From positions 1 to 10,488 of the forward strand of contig JAFSZW010000208.1 of the NCBI GenBank assembly GCA_017458865.1: a stretch of DNA of 10,488 nt. Direction: 5' to 3'. Positions 1-6,968 of this stretch are shown here, piece by piece. Within the stretch, counting starts at the first letter, position 1, and every line of letters starts with the position of its first letter. A program made the translations under genes and the position numbers. The notes below the pieces were generated by a model. It was not told where the DNA came from and did no database searches. It worked only from the letters and a program-made list of their open reading frames with translations. This DNA comes from Clostridia bacterium. Lineage in GTDB: Bacteria > Bacillota > Clostridia > Christensenellales > Aristaeellaceae.

Positions 1-3
1 ACG

Positions 4-65
4 AAAAATAGCCATTTAAACCGAAGATGCTATTCTGCCGAATGGCATCTTCGGAGGCGATTTTT
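4..65. terminator. Long hairpin, possible bidirectional terminator
   Basis: Arms 21-35 (CCGAAGATGCTATTC) and 40-54 pair over 15 bp with one G-T wobble around a 4-nt loop TGCC. The flanks are also nearly symmetrical: AAAAATAGCC at 4-13 is complementary at 9 of 10 positions to GGCGATTTTT at 56-65. This puts a T run after the stem on the plus strand and also on the minus strand, as in a terminator that works both ways. The T runs sit about 6 nt or more from the inner stem, so efficiency is uncertain. A small palindromic repeat element is the alternative. Confidence 0.5.
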
Positions 66-121
66 AGTTTGTAAAATCCTAGATTATGGATCTAAAACGA
101 AACGAGATGCGATCTTTCTGA

Positions 122-741
122 AACTTTTTGCAGACGGTGTCTGCAAAATTGCCATGGTCTCATAACCTTGTACTTATCGAAACATTGAAAAGCATGGAGA
201 ACGCTACTGGTACGGAGTAAAGGCAATTAAAAATGGATGGTCCGTTTCGGTGCTGGAGCATCAAATCGCAACCGGGCTGATCGATCGTGAACAGGGAAAG
301 AAACTACAGAACTTTGACAAGCTGCTTCCATCAGCACAGAGTGAGCTGGCAATCCAGAATCCTTTGACTCTTGGGAAGGACGAGTTTGCACTTGATATCC
401 TGTTCTACAATACCATCCTGCATTGTTATGTGGTTGTGGATCTAAAGACCAAGAAATTTATCCCTGAGTATGCAGGAAAGATGAATTTCTATCTGTCTCT
501 TGTTGATGAGAAACTGAAAACGGAGATTGACAATCCCTCGATGGGCCTAATCCTGTGTCGGGACAAGAATAGAACGGTAGCTGAATTTGCACTGAAGGAT
601 ATGGCGAAGCCAATAGGTGTTTCGGAATACCGATTTACACAGGAACTCCCGGATGAAATTCAAAAAGCATTCCCGGAAGCAGAAGATTGGGCGGAACATA
701 TCGTGATTGAGAATGCAGATGATGATAATACTGATGAATAG
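122..741 (+). pseudogene. Frameshifted, 5'-truncated YhcG/DUF1016 PDDEXK nuclease remnant
   Basis: The stretch read from 181 to the TAA at 739-741 matches the C-terminal half of the YhcG (DUF1016) family: ERYWYGVKAIKNGW, then LDILFYN, VVVDLKT, PEYAGKMNFYLSLVDEKL, GLILCRDKN and KPIGVSEYRF. The D..D-L-K arrangement of the PDDEXK nuclease core is present. Just upstream, a different frame (122-181) reads LQTVSAKLPWSHNLVLIE, which normally precedes that segment, so the frame is broken near 180. That upstream frame is closed by TGA at 119-121 and the N-terminal domain is missing. The GTG at 250 opens an unbroken 163-codon frame but lacks a Shine-Dalgarno site and lies mid-domain, so it is probably not a real start. 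Intact family members are predicted nucleases often found near restriction or other defence genes. A non-functional remnant is most likely; translation of the fragment is not excluded. Confidence 0.75.
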
Positions 742-757
742 AGGGATTTTCTTCTAT

Positions 758-839
758 CGGTGGATATGTCACCGACCGCATTTTTGAGAACACTCAAGCG
801 GTGGATATGTTTCTTTCTCCGATTATGAGAACAGGTAGA
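758..839. repeat. Two 41-bp direct repeats, possible IS21-type end remnant
   Basis: Units 758-798 and 799-839 both begin CGGTGGATATGT and both carry GAGAACA at the same offset (786-792 and 827-833), exactly 41 bp apart; the middle of the unit is only loosely conserved. A third, diverged match (TTTTGAGAACAGG) lies near 962-974. On the minus strand the units start TGTTCTC and continue to ACATATCCACCG. Multiple long subterminal repeats with a TG tip are typical of IS21-family ends, where transposase binds. No istA or istB gene is in the window, so this would be a solo end. The repeats are seen directly; the IS21 assignment is inference. Confidence 0.5.
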
Positions 840-867
840 GAAAATGATTAAGTGAAATCATTTTCTC
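838..867. repeat. Perfect 12-bp inverted repeat
   Basis: GAGAAAATGATT (838-849) and AATCATTTTCTC (856-867) are exact reverse complements around the 6-nt loop AAGTGA. No T tract follows on either strand, so it is not a standard terminator. It abuts the second 41-bp repeat and may belong to the same mobile-element remnant or be a regulator site. Confidence 0.6.
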
Positions 868-1099
868 CAGCCACGTGGAGACCGTCTGTCTACTAACACA
901 TAACTGAAGAAAAGAAACTGAAAAAAGGTATATTTAAGGGCTTGCATGTTCCTGACTACAATTTTGAGAACAGGCGCGGGTATGAGTTAGTAAATTCGTT
1001 TCCTCGTGCCACCAGGCCCCATATACATCCAGCCTGGCTGGTTAACTCAGCAGCTGAGACAGGTTCTCGTTGAACCGTGATGCCAGTTCAGAAACCCTT

Positions 1100-2260
1100 T
1101 TAAGTTTGTCCTTGCTTTTCAAGCGCACCGGTTTTTCGCATCGGGATGTAGAACACGATGAGTGCCGCAAGCAGGATCAGGCCGCAATAGCGGTAGACCG
1201 GTGCAATACCGGATGCATCTGCGATGAAACCGCCAAAGAGAGTGCCTACGATACGTGAGAGCCCGAAGGTTATGGTTGTGTAGAGGCTTTGAACACTGCT
1301 GAGCAGTTCTTTCTGCGTGCGGCGGCCGAGATACATAAAGGGGATGAATTCAAAACAGGCCAGATGGGCTATCGACAAAGACTGCGTGATGATGATGGAG
1401 ATCGGCGAATGGACAACGGAGAGGAGCAGAAAACGGATGGCGCCGATGGCAAGGCCTATGGACATCCAGGTCCAGATGGTGAATCTGCGGGCAATCCGGT
1501 CACCAAACAGCAGAAAGGGGACTTCAAAGATCACAGACAGCGTTGAGATGATGCCGGTTGTTGTGTTGTCCATGCCGAGGTCGCCCAGAAACTTTGAGAA
1601 AAATGAAAGGTTGAACTGGTGACCGATACTGGCCAGAAAAGCCAGCAGAAAAAGCAGCAGCAATGGTCGGTCTCTGAGGATGATGCTGAGGGAGACAGGC
1701 GCCTCCTTATGCTGTTCTCCCTTGACGGGCGGCATGAGATATGCGCTGAGGCCGGCGACGATCAGGACGACACCCAGCATGGGATACAGCGGCCTCAGGG
1801 AATGAATCAGCAGGAAACCGGTAATGAGGATGCTGATCTGGTATCCAATGGTTCCGGTCATCCGGATCGGGCCGAAAGGTAGATTGTGCCTTGATGTGTA
1901 TTCAATGGATATGGCATTGCTGACCGGCATGGCAGGCAGGTAGAAGGTGTTGTACAGCGTGATTACGGCCAGCAAAGGGAGAAAGGCCCCCACTGCGGGG
2001 AGCACCAGAAAGCAGGTGATTCCGGCGCAAATAAGCCCAATGATCAGCGCGCTGCGCATGTAATGCATTCTGTCTGCCAGCATGCCCCAGAGGGGCTGTG
2101 CAAAGAGTGCCACAAAGGCGGAAAGCGCGGATATTATGCCGATCTGGCCGTCCGTAAGCCCGATTTCGCCATAGAACTTTGAGGCGAACGTGGTCATACC
2201 GACAGCAAGAAAGTTGAGTGCGTAGAACAGATAGAGCGAATAGGTCCTGTTATTGCTCAA
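1100..2260 (-). CDS. MFS transporter, 12-TM permease
   Basis: This 386-residue protein is an integral membrane permease of the major facilitator superfamily, nearest in character to the MFS_1-like group (phenylpropionate or nucleoside symporter-like). About twelve hydrophobic helices occur in two halves joined by a hydrophilic loop near residues 175-190 (MPPVKGEQHKEAP). The conserved loop between helices 2 and 3 is present as GMLADRMHYMR, and its counterpart in the second half as GDRIARR. Length is normal for the family. The start is TTG (complement of 2258-2260), supported by AAAGGA at 2269-2274 with an 8-nt spacer; no ATG fits better. The cytoplasmic C-terminal tail is short. The gene stands alone, divergent from the DUF7309-like gene. 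Substrate cannot be read from sequence; a sugar, nucleoside or drug are all possible. Confidence 0.85.
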   Translation of the reverse strand: MSNNRTYSLYLFYALNFLAVGMTTFASKFYGEIGLTDGQIGIISALSAFVALFAQPLWGMLADRMHYMRSALIIGLICAGITCFLVLPAVGAFLPLLAVITLYNTFYLPAMPVSNAISIEYTSRHNLPFGPIRMTGTIGYQISILITGFLLIHSLRPLYPMLGVVLIVAGLSAYLMPPVKGEQHKEAPVSLSIILRDRPLLLLFLLAFLASIGHQFNLSFFSKFLGDLGMDNTTTGIISTLSVIFEVPFLLFGDRIARRFTIWTWMSIGLAIGAIRFLLLSVVHSPISIIITQSLSIAHLACFEFIPFMYLGRRTQKELLSSVQSLYTTITFGLSRIVGTLFGGFIADASGIAPVYRYCGLILLAALIVFYIPMRKTGALEKQGQT

Positions 2261-2268
2261 GCAGATCG

Positions 2269-2274
2269 TCCTTT
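2269..2274 (-). promoter_or_regulatory. RBS that fixes the TTG start of the MFS gene
   Basis: The minus strand reads AAAGGA, an 8-nt spacer, then TTG AGC AAT. This site is the reason to accept TTG as the start. Confidence 0.6.
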
Positions 2275-2313
2275 CGGGATATTTGTTATGTGATGTTCCT
2301 GACAGGTATGCTC

Positions 2314-2342
2314 ATTATAGCCATGCTGCTTTGAAAGTACAA
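2314..2342 (-). promoter_or_regulatory. Candidate promoter of the MFS gene
   Basis: On the minus strand a perfect -10 TATAAT (plus-strand ATTATA, 2314-2319) lies 17 bp downstream of TTGTAC, a weak -35. Transcription would start near 2307 and give a leader of about 45 nt. Confidence 0.5.
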
Positions 2343-2344
2343 GC

Positions 2345-2369
2345 CTCATCTTGAGAAAACAGAGATGAG
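2345..2369. promoter_or_regulatory. Inverted repeat between divergent promoters
   Basis: CTCATCT (2345-2351) and AGATGAG (2363-2369) form a 7-bp dyad with an 11-nt centre. It sits just upstream of both the minus-strand MFS promoter and the plus-strand promoter at 2397, a position that suits a shared regulator site. The function is a guess. Confidence 0.3.
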
Positions 2370-2396
2370 TCCAATCGGGAATATCGCAAATAAGAC

Positions 2397-2425
2397 TTGA
2401 CGGAAAGCACAGCAGTTGATAAACT
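2397..2425 (+). promoter_or_regulatory. Candidate promoter of the 414-aa gene
   Basis: TTGACG (2397-2402), a 17-bp spacer and TAAACT (2420-2425) make a moderate sigma-70 type match 67 bp before the start codon. A better -35, TTGACA at 2425-2430, has no convincing -10 at the right distance. Confidence 0.4.
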
Positions 2426-2480
2426 TGACAACAGATTGTCCTGCCCGTTTTCTGATATGAAATGGCAGGAAACAGAAAAA

Positions 2481-2486
2481 GGAGGG
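2481..2486 (+). promoter_or_regulatory. RBS that selects the start at 2492
   Basis: AAAAAGGAGGGATTCT directly precedes ATG at 2492. This places the start ten codons inside the longest open frame. Confidence 0.75.
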
Positions 2487-2491
2487 ATTCT

Positions 2492-3736
2492 ATGGAGTAC
2501 CCGGCACGTTTGTATCGGAAAGCGTTTAATATCTACGATGTTGCACCTTGGAAAGGTGTTTCGGATGATCGTGTCATTGCTTTTCGGTCAACTGTTAACA
2601 ACGAGAACGTATATGTCAATTTTATGGGGCGGTTAGGCGAACATCTTGCTGTGGGCGCCTACATCGGAGATAGGGGTATTCAGAGCCTTTATGACATGAT
2701 GGCCGGCATTGATGATTATGGACCGTCAAATGAGTCTTACATTTTGGCGGGTCAGGAGTGTGTGCAGCTTTCTTTTGAGTCTGAGGATGATGCGTTTGAG
2801 GATCAGTTGGATTGTGCGTACAAATATGCTGAAACCTTTGATGAGTCACTCACGGGTTACAAGGATATTCCATCTTTTGTTGATTTCCGCCCGGGCTATC
2901 AGCCGTTTACGTTAAAGGACGAAACACGCCTTATGATTCTTGAGGAGGCGATGGATGTTGTTCTCATGTATGGAGATCTTCATCGCGGGAATTACAGGGG
3001 ACTCAATTCCATTAATTACTATGGCGTGAGAAAGGCTCCTTACTTTGTCAAACAGAATGGAAAGTGGATGGAATCTGAGGTTACGTTGCCAGACATTGAT
3101 TCCATGAAGTTTATTCCGAGAATCCTTTTTGAAAACGAAACCATGATTGCAAGACTGAGGAAGCTTCCCAAAGTGGGAACGATGTACGCCGAACTTCGCC
3201 TGGGACCGCTGACTGAATGGGATGATGAACGAGAGGCCTTCTTTTTCGGTGAGATGCTGTATTCTGCCTTCGAGAAACCGGAACACATTTTTGAACCGGT
3301 TGTCAATAGTGATCCGAATGAGGATAAGGAGATTGCCTGGGGGAAGATGCTCAGTAAATTTGTCTTGAAAGTGCTGATTCAGCAGGCAAAACTGATCCCT
3401 GAAAAGATTATATGCCGGGGAATCCGGACAAAGTATCTCCTGTCTGATCTGTGTGAGACGCTCGATATTGAACTTGATGAAGATGAATTTGCAGAAATGG
3501 ATGTGCTGGATGAGTATATCGAGTCGCTGGAAAAGTTGAATCAAACAGACGCTGAGGGGTACAACCCTGGTATAGAGGCAGTACTTTCCGAATTACTGGA
3601 TAGACTTGAGGGGATGTCAAAGTCTGAGCTGAAACAGATCGCTCCGAGTTTACAGGATTTTTTGAAATCAGTTCCAGAGGATGGCATTCGGCCTGAACTG
3701 AATAAACGGCTCCAGCGCATTTTAAAATACTTGTAA
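2492..3736 (+). CDS. DUF7309/DUF6930-like cytosolic protein
   Basis: A 414-residue soluble protein with no signal peptide or membrane helix. The N-terminal part (about 1-150) resembles DUF7309: it opens LYRKAFNIYDVAPWKGVSDD and continues with a strand-rich segment containing VNFMGRLGE and AYIGDRG. Residues about 275-345, with LIPEKIICRGIRTKYLLSDL followed by an acidic stretch, resemble DUF6930, where a short P-E-x-I-x-V element precedes a helix. The last 70 residues are helical and charged. No catalytic motif is evident; composition is acidic. Start: ATG at 2492 lies 6 nt after GGAGG (2481-2485); an in-frame ATG at 2462 has no such site and is rejected. These domain names come from memory of the families, and no function is known to me. 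The gene appears to be a single transcription unit. Confidence 0.75.
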   Translation: MEYPARLYRKAFNIYDVAPWKGVSDDRVIAFRSTVNNENVYVNFMGRLGEHLAVGAYIGDRGIQSLYDMMAGIDDYGPSNESYILAGQECVQLSFESEDDAFEDQLDCAYKYAETFDESLTGYKDIPSFVDFRPGYQPFTLKDETRLMILEEAMDVVLMYGDLHRGNYRGLNSINYYGVRKAPYFVKQNGKWMESEVTLPDIDSMKFIPRILFENETMIARLRKLPKVGTMYAELRLGPLTEWDDEREAFFFGEMLYSAFEKPEHIFEPVVNSDPNEDKEIAWGKMLSKFVLKVLIQQAKLIPEKIICRGIRTKYLLSDLCETLDIELDEDEFAEMDVLDEYIESLEKLNQTDAEGYNPGIEAVLSELLDRLEGMSKSELKQIAPSLQDFLKSVPEDGIRPELNKRLQRILKYL

Positions 3737-3765
3737 GAAACGATTTCATCAATCCTGAATCCGTG

Positions 3766-3794
3766 AAGACATTTGGATGAATTGAGCCTATAAT
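3766..3794 (+). promoter_or_regulatory. Candidate promoter of the SH3/acidic protein pair
   Basis: A perfect TATAAT at 3789-3794 follows AAGACA (3766-3771, four of six -35 bases) by 17 bp. The implied leader to the ATG at 3981 is about 180 nt, long enough for leader-based control, but I see no recognisable riboswitch in it; only short GC-rich dyads such as CCGCC-GGAG-GGCGG near 3880. Confidence 0.45.
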
Positions 3795-3980
3795 GAATGA
3801 AGCTGGTCTGCCGCACAGTGACAGTCCTTGAGAAACATCGGTGTTATTTGTTGAGGCTTATGGCCGGATGACATGGACCGCCGGAGGGCGGGGGAGTCAT
3901 ATGAGTGGTGATCAAACAGGGAACGCTGGGGGCGGGAACTGTTTTTTCAAGATAATCAGAATTCATAGGAGGATTTGAAC

Positions 3981-4517
3981 ATGACCAAGAAATTGGCGAC
4001 GATGCTGCTGGCCGCAGTATTGCTGGTGTCAGTCTGCGCGGTTGCATCTGCAACACGGTATTATGTGACGGGAAATAATGTACGGGTGCGCATTGGCCCC
4101 GGAACGGATGAGGAAATCATCGGACATGTTACCCGCGGTGACACGGTAGAGGTTGAGTCGATATCCGGTGGCTGGGCAATGATCGTCTGGGGCAGCTATG
4201 GAGATGGATATATTTCGTCCAAATACATCAGCCGTAACAAGCCGGGTTCTGCACAGCCAAACAATAACAGCTCTGCTGCCACGAGTACTGCAATCTATTC
4301 GGACTTTCAGAATACGAACTATTATGTCATCGTCAATCCACAGAATACCTATGTGAATATGCGGTGGGAGGCGAGCAAGAGTTCTCCGGTTCGCCGGATT
4401 TACTACTATGGTGCGCAGCTTCGGGTTATAGCTGAGAATAACACATGGTGTCAGGTCATAGATGAGTCTACCGGTGAGGTTGGCTTTATCATGAAAATCC
4501 TGCTGCTTCGCATCTGA
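3981..4517 (+). CDS. Secreted protein with two bacterial SH3 domains
   Basis: A 178-residue exported protein. Residues 1-24 are a signal peptide: basic MTKK, a hydrophobic core, and cleavage after VASA. Residues 25-84 form a clear bacterial SH3 (SH3_3-type) domain with NNVRVRIGPGTDEEIIGHV, the G-D turn, GGWAMI and GYISSKYI. A Ser/Asn/Ala-rich linker (about 86-104) leads to a second, more diverged SH3 domain (112-176) with YVNMRWEASKSSPV, TWCQV and GEVGFIM. Such domains usually bind peptidoglycan stem peptides or mediate envelope protein contacts; no hydrolase domain is attached, so it is likely a binding or adaptor protein. ATG at 3981 is 8 nt after AGGAGG (3967-3972); the in-frame TTG at 3975 is too close to that site. 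It is 46 nt upstream of the next gene, probably co-transcribed. Confidence 0.82.
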   Translation: MTKKLATMLLAAVLLVSVCAVASATRYYVTGNNVRVRIGPGTDEEIIGHVTRGDTVEVESISGGWAMIVWGSYGDGYISSKYISRNKPGSAQPNNNSSAATSTAIYSDFQNTNYYVIVNPQNTYVNMRWEASKSSPVRRIYYYGAQLRVIAENNTWCQVIDESTGEVGFIMKILLLRI

Positions 4518-4563
4518 GGCATGGACGGATTCTGACAGAAAACTAGTGTAAGGAGAATTCATC

Positions 4564-5124
4564 ATGAATAAACTGATTTTAGTGCTTTGCGCTGTTTTTG
4601 CGCTCAGCTGTTTTGCTGCACTGGCCGAGGAGAACTCCATCGTTCTCTGGCAGCATACATTCACAGAAGAGAATGAAAAAGGTGAGGTAGTTGAGCAGAC
4701 GGTCGTAATTACCCTGACGACTGCTGAACCGGTCGACCTGAATGTGATTCAGAATGATGTTAACGACGGTTATATCGGCATTGTGAGCCGTAATGGAGTG
4801 GCACCGGTATCCATCGACGTGTATCCTGCGGATGTTGCACTTCACGCCAATCTCAAGGACGCCACAGAGACGCAGCGCCAGATTCTGATCGACTATATGG
4901 CCGAGCAGTATGAAGAAGGTGAGTATACCGTCGAGACACAGGAACTCGAGGATGGCACCGTGTATGTGGCTGTCGGAACGCCCGCTATCCGTAGCGCCAT
5001 GACGGTCATTGAGAACGTCGAGATGGAACTGATTCAGGCTCACTTTGAGGAGCATTTCAAAGATCTGACCGATGAGGATCAGGCATTTGCAGCCGAGATT
5101 ATGAAGGGAATTACGATCAAGTAA
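4564..5124 (+). CDS. Secreted acidic protein, unknown family
   Basis: A 186-residue protein beginning with a signal peptide: MNK, a hydrophobic core, and likely cleavage after AALA at residue 21. A Cys at residue 16 follows ALS, which is a poor lipobox, so signal peptidase I is more likely than lipoprotein processing. The mature part of about 165 residues is markedly acidic. It has alternating strand-like segments (SIVLWQHTF, QTVVITLTT, GTVYVAVGT) and a charged helix at the end. I do not recognise a family. The start follows AGGAG (4551-4555) by 8 nt. It lies 46 nt after the SH3 gene and is followed by a terminator, so the two are likely one operon and may act together in the envelope. The link is inferred from context only. 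Confidence 0.75.
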   Translation: MNKLILVLCAVFALSCFAALAEENSIVLWQHTFTEENEKGEVVEQTVVITLTTAEPVDLNVIQNDVNDGYIGIVSRNGVAPVSIDVYPADVALHANLKDATETQRQILIDYMAEQYEEGEYTVETQELEDGTVYVAVGTPAIRSAMTVIENVEMELIQAHFEEHFKDLTDEDQAFAAEIMKGITIK

Positions 5125-5138
5125 TACATCTTTTATAC

Positions 5139-5169
5139 GCCCGTCAGGCCTGTGACCTGATGGGCTTTT
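5139..5169 (+). terminator. Rho-independent terminator
   Basis: GCCCGTCAGG (5139-5148) pairs with CCTGATGGGC (5156-5165) with one G-T wobble around a 7-nt loop, followed by TTTT. It closes the SH3/acidic-protein operon 14 nt after its last stop codon. Confidence 0.8.
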
Positions 5170-5255
5170 CCTATTTGGAAAGTCAGGATTGGGAAACGCA
5201 CAGTCGAAAGGTATGTTTCTCCGGTGATTTTTAGTGAGATGTTCATGGAATGTGC

Positions 5256-5284
5256 TTGCAGGGTATGCGCTTTTCACATATAAT
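5256..5284 (+). promoter_or_regulatory. Promoter of the araBD operon
   Basis: A perfect TATAAT (5279-5284) sits 17 bp after TTGCAG (5256-5261). The start site would be near 5291, with a leader of about 48 nt that ends in AAGGAGG (5324-5330). I could not find a match to the palindromic AraR operator known from Bacillus around it, so the regulator is open. Confidence 0.6.
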
Positions 5285-5338
5285 GTAGACAACCCAAAAA
5301 TCTGAGTTTCTTTTCTCGATGATAAGGAGGAGATTGAT

Positions 5339-6940
5339 ATGGACCAGGAAGCAAAACGGATCATTGAAGCCGGCGAAGGCATTGTTGGTATTGAGTTTGG
5401 CTCAACCAGAATCAAGGCTGTCCTGATTGATGGCAACCATGAGCCGATTGCAGGCGGCAGCCATGCGTGGGAAAACCGTCTGGAGAACGGAATCTGGACA
5501 TACCATCTGGACGATGTCTGGACAGGCATTCAGGATGCCTATGCGGATATGTGCAGGGATGCTGAGAAAAAGTACGGCGTTAAGATCAGGAAGCTGGCGG
5601 GCATCGGCATTTCGGCCATGATGCACGGATATCTGCCGTTTGATGCAGATGGGAATCAGCTGGCTGAGTTCAGGACCTGGCGCAATGCCATTACCGGACC
5701 GGCTGCCGAAAAGCTGACCGAGGCGTTCAGCTTTAATGTGCCGCAGCGCTGGACAATTGCGCACCTGTATCAGGCGATCCTGAACCAGGAAAGCCACGTG
5801 GCAAAGATAGATCATCTGACGACACTGGCGGGCTATGTGCACTGGAAGCTGAGCGGGCGCAAGGTTGTGGGAACGGGCGAGGGTTCCGGCATTTTCCCGC
5901 TCAAGGATGACACCGGCACGTACGATCCGGAGCGCGTTGCACAGTTTAACCGCATTGTTGAGCCGTACGGATACAACTGGAATCTGCTCGGCATTCTGCC
6001 TGAGGTCATTCCGGCCGGTGCAGATGCCGGCTGCCTGACGGCAGAGGGCGCAGCACTGCTGGATCCGACCGGGACGCTCGAACCCGGTGCCAGGATGGCC
6101 CCGCCTGAGGGCGATGCCGGTACCGGAATGGTTGCAACCAACAGCATCACGCCAGGCACCGGCAACATCAGCGCCGGCACGTCTGTATTTGCCATGATCG
6201 TATTGGATCATGAACTGTCCAGGGTCCACGTGGAGATCGACAATGTGGCGACACCGGACGGCAAGCCTGTGGCTATGGTTCACTGCAACAACTTCACCAG
6301 TGATATTAACGCCTATGCGGAGATGCTCAGCGGATTTGGCAAGGCGGCCGGTGCTGAGATCAGCATGGACCAGGTATACGGCGCCATCTTCAATGCTGCA
6401 CTGGACGGCGATGCGGACTGCGGCGGCGTCATTAACGTAAACTATTTCTCCGGCGAGACGATTACCTCGCTGGATGAGGGACGGCCCATGCTCGTGCGGC
6501 TGCCGGATGCATCCTTTACGTTTGCCAACATGGCGAGGTCTTTGCTGTTCGGCGCGGTGGCGACGCTCAAGCTGGGCATGGATATCCTCACTGAGGAAGA
6601 GAAAGTCCGGATCGTCTCTCTCCTGGGCCACGGTGGATTCTTCAAGACCGGAACCAGCGGCCAGAAGCTCATGGCGGCAGCGCTCAACACGCCGGTATCC
6701 GTCATGAAGACGGCTGGCGAGGGCGGACCGTGGGGCATGGCGCTCCTGACGGCATACGCTGTTCGCAGGGCTGAGGGCGAAACCCTGGGCGAGTACCTGA
6801 GGAACCGCGTATTTGCTGGCTCTGAGGGCAGCACAGTTGAACCGGATGCTGCGGACAAGGCCGGATTTAACCGGTATATTGAGCAGTTCAGGGCGGTTCT
6901 GCCGGCCGAAAAGGCTGCAGTGGAAGGCCTGAAGGTATAA
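5339..6940 (+). CDS. araB: FGGY-family kinase, L-ribulokinase (Lactobacillus-type AraB)
   Basis: A 533-residue cytosolic kinase of the FGGY family that should phosphorylate L-ribulose to L-ribulose-5-phosphate with ATP. The N-terminal phosphate-binding motif is GIEFGSTRIKAVLID (about 17-31), with Glu where many FGGY kinases have Asp, as I recall for Lactobacillus AraB. Other segments of that subtype are GISAMMHGYL, RTWRN, QRWTIAHLYQAILN, APPEGDAGTGMV, GTGNISAGTSVF (about 273) and MVHCNNFTSDINA. The C-terminal nucleotide-binding part has LLGHGGFF (about 428) and TAGEGGPWGMA. Length fits. AAGGAGG with an 8-nt spacer precedes the ATG. The next gene encodes the enzyme that uses its product, which supports ribulokinase over xylulokinase. 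General annotation pipelines may label it xylulokinase or FGGY carbohydrate kinase. Confidence 0.82.
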   Translation: MDQEAKRIIEAGEGIVGIEFGSTRIKAVLIDGNHEPIAGGSHAWENRLENGIWTYHLDDVWTGIQDAYADMCRDAEKKYGVKIRKLAGIGISAMMHGYLPFDADGNQLAEFRTWRNAITGPAAEKLTEAFSFNVPQRWTIAHLYQAILNQESHVAKIDHLTTLAGYVHWKLSGRKVVGTGEGSGIFPLKDDTGTYDPERVAQFNRIVEPYGYNWNLLGILPEVIPAGADAGCLTAEGAALLDPTGTLEPGARMAPPEGDAGTGMVATNSITPGTGNISAGTSVFAMIVLDHELSRVHVEIDNVATPDGKPVAMVHCNNFTSDINAYAEMLSGFGKAAGAEISMDQVYGAIFNAALDGDADCGGVINVNYFSGETITSLDEGRPMLVRLPDASFTFANMARSLLFGAVATLKLGMDILTEEEKVRIVSLLGHGGFFKTGTSGQKLMAAALNTPVSVMKTAGEGGPWGMALLTAYAVRRAEGETLGEYLRNRVFAGSEGSTVEPDAADKAGFNRYIEQFRAVLPAEKAAVEGLKV

Positions 6941-6968
6941 TTCCCGGGTCAGGAATACAGTTTTTAAC

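Larger units (their letters stand above)
742..1099. other. Gene-free stretch with repeats and palindromes
   Basis: No coding frame with family resemblance or a ribosome binding site is visible. It holds the 41-bp direct repeats, a third partial copy of the GAGAACA core at 966-972, the 838-867 hairpin, and tight small palindromes at 1029-1041 (CCAGCC-T-GGCTGG), 1046-1058 (CTCAGC-A-GCTGAG) and 1062-1076 (GGTTC-TCGTT-GAACC). None carries a T tract marking a terminator for the permease gene that ends at 1100. Together with the broken nuclease upstream it looks like a site of past mobile-element activity. Confidence 0.6.

Noticed and set aside
126..148. Perfect inverted repeat TTTTGCAGAC-GGT-GTCTGCAAAA
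   Set aside because: It lies within former coding sequence of the DUF1016 remnant, in the codons for LQTVSAK. It is followed by no T tract and is probably incidental.
758..839. CRISPR array
   Set aside because: There are only two units, repeats are not conserved across their length, and there is no spacer structure or cas gene.
1029..1076. Clustered short palindromes that might be a tRNA or other structured RNA
   Set aside because: The GGTTC-GAACC stem has a 5-nt loop without the TTCRA consensus. No acceptor stem or anticodon arm could be fitted, and two of the dyads have 1-nt centres.
2912..3544. A 210-codon minus-strand open frame opposite the 414-aa gene
   Set aside because: The opposite strand has the ribosome binding site and the domain-like sequence; this frame shows neither.
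4597..4614. Lipoprotein signal (Cys16) in the acidic secreted protein
   Set aside because: The residues before the Cys are A-L-S rather than L-[AS]-[GAS], and a good signal peptidase I site (AALA) lies just after it.
4579..5529. A 316-codon minus-strand open frame across the acidic-protein gene and the araB start
   Set aside because: It runs through a terminator and a promoter on the other strand, has no family resemblance and no convincing start.
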